Assembly (NCBI GenBank): GCA_010092775.1
Contig: JAADYZ010000222.1
Coordinates: 1-8,861, forward strand
Length of the DNA: 8,861 nt
Origin: Chloroflexota bacterium
GTDB taxonomy: Bacteria > Chloroflexota > Anaerolineae > Aggregatilineales > UBA3940
Reading direction: 5' to 3'
Positions 1 to 6,075 of the stretch are shown one piece after another; positions within the stretch are counted from its first letter, which is position 1, and each line of letters begins with the position of its first letter. The notes beneath the pieces are model-generated. The model did not search any database, was not told where the DNA came from, and was given only the letters and a program-made list of their open reading frames with translations. A program made the translations under genes and the position numbers.

Positions 1-30
1 CCAGATGAACGCAAAGTAACCTGAGACATC

Positions 31-68
31 AGGGCGCAGCGCCCGTAGATTGAGCGCTGTGCCTTTTT
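31..68 (+). terminator. Rho-independent terminator of an upstream unit
   Basis: Bases 33-42 (GGCGCAGCGC) pair with 54-63 (GCGCTGTGCC) over 10 base pairs, one of them a G.U wobble. The loop is 11 bases and T64-T68 follow immediately. This is a classic intrinsic terminator. It most likely ends a gene to the left of the window and insulates the gene starting at 97. The 5' arm can also fold on itself (GGGC 32-35 with GCCC 41-44), a weaker competing hairpin. I see no reading frame in bases 1-30 that can be assigned to the upstream gene. Confidence 0.8.
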
Positions 69-82
69 ATTTGCTCGCAACG

Positions 83-87
83 AGGAG
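83..87 (+). promoter_or_regulatory. Ribosome binding site of the TIGR01777-family gene
   Basis: AGGAG lies 9 bases before the ATG at 97 inside a purine-rich run, and it fixes the start of the gene. No clear -35/-10 pair is visible between the terminator ending at 68 and this site, so the promoter may lie further upstream, with partial readthrough of the terminator, or may be non-canonical. Confidence 0.75.
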
Positions 88-96
88 AGAGACAGA

Positions 97-1032
97 ATGA
101 AGCGTGCCATCATCACCGGTGGAACCGGGTTGATTGGTCGAGCATTGGCTGCTGAACTTGCATCAGCCGACTATGATGTGATCGTGCTGACGCGCAATCT
201 CGAAAAGGCCACGGGGTTTCCGGTTGGTGTGCGGGCGGAGGAATACGATGCTCGCAGCGGCGAGAGTTGGGCATCGCTCATCACCAGCGAGACGGCCATC
301 ATTAATCTGGCCGGAGCAAGTATTGGCCCGGACGGTGTTTTGGGCCTCATCGGTTGGCGTTGGACGCCCACCAATAAGAAGATAATCCTCCAGAGCCGTC
401 TCAATGCCGGTAATGCGGTCGTTGAGGCCATCAAGGCAGCGAGCGAAAAACCCGAGGTGGTCGTGCAGTCTTCTGCAATCGGCTACTATGGTCCGCACGG
501 CGACGAGATGATCACCGAGGAGACGCCGCCCGGTGAAGATTTCCAGGCTGAGGTCTGCAAACAATGGGAAGCTGCAACGGCTGAAGTTGAAGAAATGGGC
601 ATTCGGCAGGTCGTTCTTCGTACCGGCATCGTCATGAGCCCTGATGGGGGCGTATTGCCTATCCTGGCGCTGCCTGTGCGGCTCTTTGTCGGCGGCCCGA
701 TTGGCTCTGGCAAGCAGTGGCTGTCCTGGATTCATATCAAAGATGAAGTCCGCGCCATTCGCCACTTGATCGAAGACGAGTCGGCTAGCGGTCCCTATAA
801 TCTGACCGCCCCCAACCCGATGACCAACGGGGGCTTCACACGTGTGGTGGGCAGCACCCTCTCCCGCCCGACTTTTTTGCCTGCCCCCGGCTTTGCCTTC
901 AAGATCGCCTTTGGCGAGGCTGCAACCTTGGTGTTGGATGGCGCTCGCGTGCTGCCCAAACGCCTCGAAAATGCAGGCTTCGAGTTCGAATATCCAGATG
1001 CGGGTCCCGCGCTCGAAGACCTGCTTGGATGA
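97..1032 (+). CDS. TIGR01777-family (YfcH/SDR39U1-like) NAD(P)-binding oxidoreductase/epimerase-like protein
   Basis: This is a 311-residue member of the extended short-chain dehydrogenase superfamily, subgroup TIGR01777, whose E. coli member is YfcH. The dinucleotide-binding Rossmann motif TGGTGLIG is at residues 7-14. A Ser-Ser...Tyr-Tyr-Gly segment around residues 124-132 is the usual signature near the active site. The C-terminal DUF1731-type tail is present (RVLPKRLENAGFEFEYPD). The length matches the family and the ATG has a good ribosome binding site. The protein should be cytosolic and bind NADP(H), but the substrate of this family is not established. It is followed after 17 bases by the photolyase gene, so the two are probably co-transcribed. 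Family assignment is firm; function is only generic. Confidence 0.9.
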   Translation: MKRAIITGGTGLIGRALAAELASADYDVIVLTRNLEKATGFPVGVRAEEYDARSGESWASLITSETAIINLAGASIGPDGVLGLIGWRWTPTNKKIILQSRLNAGNAVVEAIKAASEKPEVVVQSSAIGYYGPHGDEMITEETPPGEDFQAEVCKQWEAATAEVEEMGIRQVVLRTGIVMSPDGGVLPILALPVRLFVGGPIGSGKQWLSWIHIKDEVRAIRHLIEDESASGPYNLTAPNPMTNGGFTRVVGSTLSRPTFLPAPGFAFKIAFGEAATLVLDGARVLPKRLENAGFEFEYPDAGPALEDLLG

Positions 1033-1049
1033 GGTAACAATCGCTGACA

Positions 1050-2450
1050 ATGACTGTTGCTCTATGGTGGATTCGCCGCGACCTGCGGCTGCATGACAAT
1101 CCTGCTTTACGGCATGCGTTGAACAAAGCCGACCACGTTGTCCCTGTGTTTGTTTTGGACGAACGCTTGGAGCAGTCTGAGTATCTGGGTGCCAAGCGTT
1201 TCGCCTTTCTTTATGGTGCCCTTCGCTCCTTAGAGACTGATCTACGTGAGCGCGGCGCCCGTCTGATCCTGCGTCGTGGCACACCAATCGACGCCCTGAC
1301 AAAGCTGGTTGAGGAGACAAAGGCCAGTCTGATCGCAGTGGAGGAGGACTACTCGCCTTACGCGATCAGACGAGATGCTTTGATCCGATCTTCGCTGCCG
1401 CTTGAACCCGTTTCGGGCACAGCCATTCGGCCACCAGGCAGCGTCCTGAAAACTGACGGCAGTCCTTACGTCGTCTACACACCGTTCAAGAACACCTGGC
1501 TCGATCAGAGCAGCCTGGCGGAGCCTCTTCCTGCCCCTGATCACATCCCAACCTTGGGTGATGTGGCCAGTGAGAGCATCCCATCTGAGCCAATCCTGCC
1601 AGCCAGTGTCCCCTTCCCCCCAAGCGAAGACGAAGCTCGCCACCGTCTGGATGCCTTTCTAGCCGACGGCCTGTTTCAATACGATCAACAGCGTGACAGG
1701 ATGGCGATTGATGGCACATCGCGCCTGTCGCCGTACTTCCGCTTTGGGTTGCTTTCTGCCCATGAGGCCATCAGTCGGGCTTTCACAACAAGAGATCAAG
1801 CTCCAAGCCAAGAAGCGCGAGACAATGCGCAGGTCTGGATTAGCGAGTTGATCTGGCGTGATTTCTACATTCACATCCTGGCGCAGTTCCCACGCGTGCG
1901 GCAACGCAGTTTCCGTATCGAATACGATGCGATCGAATGGCGCAATAATGAGACCGAATTCGTCGCCTGGTGTGAGGGCCGCACGGGCTATCCAATCGTC
2001 GATGCCGCGATGCGCCAGTTGGTGGAAAGCGGTTGGATGCACAATCGCGCCCGCATGATCGTCGCCTCGTTCTTGGTCAAGGATTTGTTGATCGACTGGC
2101 GTTGGGGAGAGCGTTTCTTTATGCAACATCTGGTCGATGGCGATCCTGCTGCGAACAATGGGGGCTGGCAGTGGGCGGCAGGCACTGGCACCGATGCCGC
2201 GCCCTACTTCCGAATCTTCAACCCCACGACACAGGGCAAAAAACACGACCCCAAAGGGGACTACATCCGGCGGTGGCTGCCCGAACTACGTGAGGTCCCG
2301 ACCAACCGCATTCATCAGCCTGCCACAATGACTCCGATGGAGCAGCAAGCTGCCAACTGTATCATCGGCCAGGATTATCCAGCGCCGATTGTCGATCACA
2401 AGATGGCTCGCCAGCGCACGCTGGATGCCTACAAAGCGGTTAAGGCTTAG
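1050..2450 (+). CDS. phr: Deoxyribodipyrimidine photolyase, class I CPD type
   Basis: This 466-residue flavoprotein uses blue/near-UV light to split cyclobutane pyrimidine dimers in DNA. The N-terminal antenna-chromophore domain opens with the family signature WWIRRDLRLHDNPAL. The C-terminal FAD-binding domain holds GRTGYPIVDAAMRQL, the MHNRARM segment, and the ANNGGWQW...GTDAAPYFR block. The electron-transfer Trp triad known from E. coli (W306, W359, W382) aligns with W297, W350 and W373. The Asn that contacts the flavin N5 in CPD photolyases is N369. These residues argue for a working repair enzyme and not a cryptochrome. The antenna cofactor cannot be told from sequence by eye. The ATG at 1050 matches the usual family N-terminus; a possible GAGGT (1031-1035) lies rather far upstream. 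It is probably co-transcribed with the preceding gene. Confidence 0.96.
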   Translation: MTVALWWIRRDLRLHDNPALRHALNKADHVVPVFVLDERLEQSEYLGAKRFAFLYGALRSLETDLRERGARLILRRGTPIDALTKLVEETKASLIAVEEDYSPYAIRRDALIRSSLPLEPVSGTAIRPPGSVLKTDGSPYVVYTPFKNTWLDQSSLAEPLPAPDHIPTLGDVASESIPSEPILPASVPFPPSEDEARHRLDAFLADGLFQYDQQRDRMAIDGTSRLSPYFRFGLLSAHEAISRAFTTRDQAPSQEARDNAQVWISELIWRDFYIHILAQFPRVRQRSFRIEYDAIEWRNNETEFVAWCEGRTGYPIVDAAMRQLVESGWMHNRARMIVASFLVKDLLIDWRWGERFFMQHLVDGDPAANNGGWQWAAGTGTDAAPYFRIFNPTTQGKKHDPKGDYIRRWLPELREVPTNRIHQPATMTPMEQQAANCIIGQDYPAPIVDHKMARQRTLDAYKAVKA

Positions 2451-2454
2451 GTCT

Positions 2455-2790
2455 ATGTCAGCGATTCACATCCGTCCAGCCCAGCCATCGGAACACGAGT
2501 TGTTGACCACCATCGTCCGTCAGTCCAAAACACACTGGGGCTATCCATCCGACGTGCTGTTCCATCCTAGCGCGATCGGCAAAGGTGTAGGACGCCAGGC
2601 TTTTGAGTTCACAATAAGACGTGCGACTGAAATGGGCCACACCATCTTGCGCTGGGAATCTGAACCGCATGCGGTTCAGTTCTGTCGTCATATGGATGCC
2701 GAGCAAATTGGGGAACGGCCGTCATCCTACCGCAATCATGCCCTAGCATTGATGCAAATCGATCTTTACAGTGAAATATCAGACACATAG
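2455..2790 (+). pseudogene. GNAT-family N-acetyltransferase with the central part deleted in frame
   Basis: The ATG at 2455, four bases after the photolyase stop, opens a 111-residue product. Residues 1-29 look like the start of a GNAT acetyltransferase (IHIRPAQPSEHELLTTIVRQ, then SKTHWGYPSD). The sequence then jumps at about residue 32 straight into the acetyl-CoA loop (FHPSAIGKGVGR) and runs to the usual C-terminus (RWESEPHAVQFCRHM, AEQIGERPSS). In GNAT relatives some 45-50 residues lie between these parts, forming the central beta strands. They are missing here without a frameshift. A Gly normally found in the HMGAE motif is Asp. I infer a decayed, probably inactive acetyltransferase that may still be translated. 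An earlier in-frame ATG at 2389 lies inside the photolyase gene and adds nothing family-like. Confidence 0.65.
2660..2679. repeat. 20-bp perfect palindrome inside the decayed acetyltransferase gene
   Basis: The half-site CTGAACCGCA (2660-2669) is followed without spacer by its exact reverse complement (2670-2679). It encodes the conserved SEPHAVQ region of the acetyltransferase, so part of the symmetry may reflect coding constraint. A role as a protein-binding site or hairpin is possible but unproven. Confidence 0.6.
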
Positions 2791-2791
2791 T

Positions 2792-2796
2792 GGAGA
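2792..2796 (+). promoter_or_regulatory. Ribosome binding site that decides the start at 2805
   Basis: GGAGA lies 8 bases before the ATG at 2805. A GTG at 2790 is in the same frame, but using it would put this motif inside the coding region, so the ATG is preferred. Confidence 0.65.
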
Positions 2797-2804
2797 ATCC
2801 AATC

Positions 2805-3479
2805 ATGGCCGAAGCCATCAACACAAGTACAGAATCCTTCGTTGGCGCGGAGAGAATGCGCTATGAACTCCCTATGGGCGGCATCTCTATCACCGGCTAC
2901 ATTGTCCGGCGCCTGCAGAAAACTGCCCTATTGACAAGCTTGGCCTCACTTGAGAAGGATCTGCCAGCTCAGGCGCTAGCTACTTTTGGTGTATATGCCC
3001 TAGCTTCTGCCACCAGTTGGGGACCGGCCTTCTATCAGCCCAGCATGGGACGCCCTGGCGCAGAAATCAGCGAAGCAGACCCAGCTACAGGAGCCAAGGT
3101 CACTGTCCGCTACCTGGAGCGCGATCCGCACTTCAGCTTCAGCTACGAGGTGACCTTGCCATCGGGCGGGGTGATCAGCGGGCAGGAGTCTATCACGGGC
3201 ACGATGCTCACGATCGGTGGCCTGGGCATGCCTGCACCATCCATCTACGCGTATCGGAGTGGAGACGGCAGCTACACCGCCCGTGCCACCGGCGTGATCA
3301 ACAGTGAACTGGCCCCTCGCCTCTTTGCACCAACTCAGATTCGCGGTTTTGGCGCGCTGCAACTATCCGACAGTGCTGAGCACACTGGATCGATCAAGAT
3401 CGATCGCCGCGCGCGCATTTCCGCCGAGATTCTACGCGCGGACAAGACCGTTTATGCGATGGAAACAGAACTTCGTTAA
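2805..3479 (+). CDS. Hypothetical beta-rich protein, family not recognised
   Basis: This 224-residue protein belongs to no family I recognise. No signal peptide or clear transmembrane helix is visible; residues 40-70 form an Ala/Leu-rich, probably helical stretch (LLTSLASLEKDLPAQALATF). From about residue 85 the sequence alternates polar and hydrophobic residues with many Gly, Ser and Thr (for example VRYLERDPHFSFSYEVTLPS and IGGLGMPAPSIYAY), as expected for an antiparallel beta sheet or barrel. There are no Cys residues and no obvious catalytic motif. It lies 14 bases after the acetyltransferase remnant and 50 bases before a short-chain dehydrogenase, which suggests co-expression with that enzyme and the photolyase. 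A ligand-binding or accessory role is speculation. Codon usage resembles the neighbours and the frame is intact, so the gene itself is likely real. Confidence 0.7.
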   Translation: MAEAINTSTESFVGAERMRYELPMGGISITGYIVRRLQKTALLTSLASLEKDLPAQALATFGVYALASATSWGPAFYQPSMGRPGAEISEADPATGAKVTVRYLERDPHFSFSYEVTLPSGGVISGQESITGTMLTIGGLGMPAPSIYAYRSGDGSYTARATGVINSELAPRLFAPTQIRGFGALQLSDSAEHTGSIKIDRRARISAEILRADKTVYAMETELR

Positions 3480-3529
3480 CGCAACACCCTTACGATGATC
3501 GAAGCAGAACAGAAAGATAGCAACCCATC

Positions 3530-4171
3530 ATGACGACTACCTTGATCTGGGGGATCAACGGCGGGATTGGCCGCGCGTTGGCAGCCCGCTTAATGACCGA
3601 AGGACACAGCGTTCTGGGGGCGGCACGTGATACCAGCCGTCTGAGCGACCTCAACGGTCTGATTCCTATCGAAGCAGATGTTGCTGACCCGTTTAGCGTT
3701 CAGCAAGCAGTCTTGACTGCCGGGCAAGAAGCCTCTGAGATCGATCTTTGGGTCTACAGTGCAGGAGATATCCTGTCTGCCAAGATCGACTCGATGCAAC
3801 CTGAGCAGTGGAGCCGCATTATCAACGCCAACCTGACCGGTGCCTATCTCACGACGCACTACAGTCTGCCGCTGCTTGCACCTGATGCGCACCTCTTCTA
3901 CCTTGGGGCTGTCAGCGAGCGCCTGCGTCTGCCTGGTCTGTCGGCATATGGTGCGGCCAAAGCCGGATTGGAAGCCTTTGTCGAGGCGATTGGCAAGGAA
4001 GAACGTAAACGCAAATTCACCGTGATCCGTCCCGGTGCCGTTGTCACCCCGCTGTGGGACAAGGTACCGTTGAAACTCCCCAAAGACGCGATGTCCGCCG
4101 AGAAAGTAGCCGACAAACTGATCGAAGCCTACCAATCGGGGCATAAGGGTCAACTCGATCTGACCCACTAA
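3530..4171 (+). CDS. Short-chain dehydrogenase/reductase (SDR), NAD(P)-dependent
   Basis: This 213-residue classical-size SDR is predicted to be a cytosolic oxidoreductase acting on an unknown alcohol/ketone. The N-terminal nucleotide-binding loop is WGINGGIG (residues 7-14), a variant of the usual TGxxxGIG in which Trp replaces Thr. The NAG motif is also altered (VYSAGD). Asn in INANLTGAY, Ser129, Tyr140 and Lys144 (YGAAK) supply the expected catalytic set, followed by the RPGAVVTPLW segment that closes over the cofactor. The C-terminus is short (ends GQLDLTH), consistent with a compact SDR. It follows the unknown gene by 50 bases and is the last gene before a terminator. Only a weak purine stretch (AGAAAGATAG, 3511-3520) serves as ribosome binding site. 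Family is certain, substrate unknown. Confidence 0.88.
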   Translation: MTTTLIWGINGGIGRALAARLMTEGHSVLGAARDTSRLSDLNGLIPIEADVADPFSVQQAVLTAGQEASEIDLWVYSAGDILSAKIDSMQPEQWSRIINANLTGAYLTTHYSLPLLAPDAHLFYLGAVSERLRLPGLSAYGAAKAGLEAFVEAIGKEERKRKFTVIRPGAVVTPLWDKVPLKLPKDAMSAEKVADKLIEAYQSGHKGQLDLTH

Positions 4172-4187
4172 ATAAAGCACAAGCGCA

Positions 4188-4215
4188 GAAGGGGCGACCT
4201 TTGGTCACCCTTTTT
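4188..4215 (+). terminator. Rho-independent terminator after the SDR gene
   Basis: GGG (4192-4194) and GACC (4196-4199) pair with GGTC (4203-4206) and CCC (4208-4210), with one C/A mismatch and a TTT loop. Flanking A4189-A4190 can extend the stem into the T tract. T4211-T4215 follow. This ends the left transcription unit 17 bases after the SDR stop. Confidence 0.8.
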
Positions 4216-4217
4216 GC

Positions 4218-4246
4218 TTGGGCCAGATGCGCAGCCCTTTTATAAT
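4218..4246 (+). promoter_or_regulatory. Sigma70-type promoter, probably giving a leaderless mRNA
   Basis: The -35 element TTGGGC (4218-4223) and a perfect -10 TATAAT (4241-4246) are separated by exactly 17 bases. Transcription should start about 7 bases after the -10, at or one base before the ATG at 4254, leaving essentially no 5' leader. The promoter begins three bases after the T tract of the preceding terminator. It probably drives the membrane protein, selA, the M24 gene and tsaD. Confidence 0.7.
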
Positions 4247-4253
4247 AGGGTCT

Positions 4254-4685
4254 ATGGCAGTTGAGTCTCAAGAACCCAAAGTCACCCGCGCGAACCTCGA
4301 ATCCGCCCAGGTGAGCACTGTAGTCGCCGGCGTTGTGATTGCGGTAGCCAGTTGGTCGGGTCTGGTCTGGCTCGTGACCAATCGATATCCTACTGTTGAA
4401 GTGCGTTGGGCCTTCTTTGCGCTGCTCTATCTGGGTGTCACCGGAACAGCGCTGCCCTTCGTCCGCTTCCTGAACCAGCGTTTCGGACAACAGGGAGGAT
4501 TGTTCGTCCCGCCCGGCGTGCTGATCAGGCAGGCCAATTGGGTTGGCGTGTTCGTGGCAGCCAGCGCCTGGCTGCGCATTCCACGCCTGCTCTCTGGCGG
4601 TCTGATTGTCGTCTTGCTGGTCGCCCTGATTGCCATAGAAGCACTGCTGCGCCTGCGCGAACGCATGCGCGATCCATTGGAATGA
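4254..4685 (+). CDS. Small membrane protein with four predicted helices, function unknown
   Basis: This 143-residue integral membrane protein is not from a family I can name. A charged N-terminus (residues 1-18) is followed by hydrophobic segments at about 21-42, 52-72, 94-109 and 112-132, then a basic tail (RLRERMRD). The soluble loop between helices 2 and 3 contains RFLNQRFGQQGGLFVPPG. No catalytic or metal-binding motif is visible. An in-frame TTG at 4218 would extend the protein, but it coincides with the -35 element, so the ATG at 4254 is chosen. No spaced Shine-Dalgarno sequence precedes that ATG, which fits leaderless translation. The stop lies 13 bases before the selA start, so the two are almost certainly one transcript. 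Whether it has any link to selenium metabolism is unknown. Confidence 0.75.
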   Translation: MAVESQEPKVTRANLESAQVSTVVAGVVIAVASWSGLVWLVTNRYPTVEVRWAFFALLYLGVTGTALPFVRFLNQRFGQQGGLFVPPGVLIRQANWVGVFVAASAWLRIPRLLSGGLIVVLLVALIAIEALLRLRERMRDPLE

Positions 4686-4698
4686 ACCCCAAATCCTT

Positions 4699-6075
4699 GT
4701 GAGTGACAATCCCTTCCGCAACCTTCCCTCCATTGACAAGCTGCTGCAAGCAGACAGCAGCCAGTCGTTGGTGGCTCAATACGGTCGCCCTTTGACCCTT
4801 GACGCACTGCGCAGCGTGCTGGATGACACCCGTCAGCACTTGGCCGACAACGGGGATGTCGCCCCTTCGGTCGCCGAGATCATCGACGCAGCGCAGCACA
4901 CCCTGTCTGATTGGATTGCGCCGACCCTCTATCGGGTAATCAACGCCACCGGCGTCATCATCCACACTAACCTGGGTCGTGCTCCGCTCTCCAATGCTGC
5001 AATTGAAGCGATGCATGCGGTAGCAGGCGGCTACAGTACCCTTGAGTTTGACATGAGCAGCGGCAAGCGTGGCTCAAGGTCCATTCACGCGGCGCGTCTG
5101 CTCACCCGTTTAACTGGCGCCGAAGCGGCATTGGTCGTCAACAACAACGCTGGCGCGACCATCTTAGCGCTCTCGGCTTTGGCTGGCGCAGACGGCAAAG
5201 AGGTGATTGTCTCCCGTGGTCAATTGGTCGAGATTGGCGGAGGCTATCGCATGCCAGATGTTATGGCGGCCAGCGGGGCGCGCATGGTGGAGGTCGGCAC
5301 CACCAATCGCACCCACCTTCGCGACTATCGTCAGGCCATCGACGAAACATCCGCATTGATCCTGCGCGTTCACCATTCGAATTATGCCATCATCGGTTTC
5401 ACGTCGGAGCCGAATATCGAAGAGCTGGCCAACTTGGCCAATGAAACAAAGCTCCTGTGCGGTGATGACATTGGCAGCGGTGCTTTGATCGATACGACAC
5501 CCTTTGGCCTCAACCCTGAACCCCTGGTACAGCATAGCATCGCCGTCGGCGCAGACTTTGTCCTCTTCAGCGGCGACAAGCTGATCGGCGGGCCCCAGGC
5601 AGGCATCATTGTCGGGCGTCGCGAAATCATTGACCGTCTCAAGCAGCATCCCCTGGCACGGGCGCTGCGCGCTGATAAACTGGCGCTGGCCGCCTTATCG
5701 GCCACCCTGACCCACTACCTCAAAGATGAAGCTCTAGACGCGATCCCAGTCTGGCGCATGATCAGCCGCTCGGTTGACGATATTGCTCAGACCGCTCAAG
5801 CTTGGGCGGATCATCTTGCGGCCAGTGGCATAGCCTGCAACGTCATTGAAGGCGAGAGCGCCATTGGTGGGGGCAGTTTGCCAGGTGAAAAGCTACCGAG
5901 CCGCTTGCTGGCCATCCAAACACCCTCCCCGGATCGGCTTGCTGCCAGGTTGCGCCAGACGGATCCACCGGTAATTGTGCGCCGTGAGGGGGGGCAGGTT
6001 CTGCTCGATCCACGCACAGTCCTGCCTCGTGACGAATACGACCTCTTACAGGTCCTAAGCAAGGAGCTAAACTGA
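4699..6075 (+). CDS. selA: L-seryl-tRNA(Sec) selenium transferase (selenocysteine synthase)
   Basis: SelA is a pyridoxal-phosphate enzyme that converts Ser-tRNA(Sec) to Sec-tRNA(Sec) using selenophosphate, in the bacterial selenocysteine pathway with SelB, SelC and SelD. This protein is 458 residues, close to the 463 of E. coli. The N-terminal tRNA-binding domain is present (NLPSIDKLLQ). It is followed by TGVIIHTNLGRAPLS, YSTLEFDMSSGKRGSR, VNNNAGATILAL and EVGTTNRTHLRDY. The cofactor-binding lysine is K294 in FSGDKLIGGPQAG, matching K295 of E. coli. The full N-terminal domain separates it from shorter SelA-like proteins. The start is GTG with no clear Shine-Dalgarno sequence, 13 bases after the upstream stop, so translation may be coupled. 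Its TGA stop shares a base with the next ATG. selB, selD and selC are not in the window. Confidence 0.95.
   Translation: MSDNPFRNLPSIDKLLQADSSQSLVAQYGRPLTLDALRSVLDDTRQHLADNGDVAPSVAEIIDAAQHTLSDWIAPTLYRVINATGVIIHTNLGRAPLSNAAIEAMHAVAGGYSTLEFDMSSGKRGSRSIHAARLLTRLTGAEAALVVNNNAGATILALSALAGADGKEVIVSRGQLVEIGGGYRMPDVMAASGARMVEVGTTNRTHLRDYRQAIDETSALILRVHHSNYAIIGFTSEPNIEELANLANETKLLCGDDIGSGALIDTTPFGLNPEPLVQHSIAVGADFVLFSGDKLIGGPQAGIIVGRREIIDRLKQHPLARALRADKLALAALSATLTHYLKDEALDAIPVWRMISRSVDDIAQTAQAWADHLAASGIACNVIEGESAIGGGSLPGEKLPSRLLAIQTPSPDRLAARLRQTDPPVIVRREGGQVLLDPRTVLPRDEYDLLQVLSKELN
6061..6066 (+). promoter_or_regulatory. Ribosome binding site of the M24 peptidase gene
   Basis: AAGGAG lies within the last codons of selA, 8 bases before the ATG at 6075, supporting the overlapping TGATG start and translational coupling. 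Confidence 0.75.

Noticed and set aside
163..1320. A 385-codon open frame on the - strand opposite the TIGR01777-family and photolyase genes
   Set aside because: It is antisense to two clearly recognised genes, its product resembles no protein family, and its composition (many Arg, His, Gln) is typical of a shadow frame.
2389..2454. Earlier in-frame ATG giving 22 more residues to the acetyltransferase
   Set aside because: The extension lies entirely in the end of the photolyase gene and is Arg/Trp-rich, unlike GNAT N-termini, which begin right at MSAIHIRPA.
3388..3405. GATCGATC repeated twice with two bases between (both a direct and an inverted repeat)
   Set aside because: GATCGATC is self-complementary, so the symmetry is automatic once the word occurs twice; it lies inside coding sequence at IKIDRR and nothing supports a function.
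3491..3496. TACGAT as a possible -10 box ahead of the SDR gene
   Set aside because: No matching -35 element is present at a suitable distance, and the 50-base gap fits co-transcription from upstream.
4044..4739. A 231-codon - strand frame across the terminator and promoter region
   Set aside because: It runs antisense to the SDR end and the membrane protein and crosses a terminator; the product is low in hydrophobic structure and has no recognisable motif.
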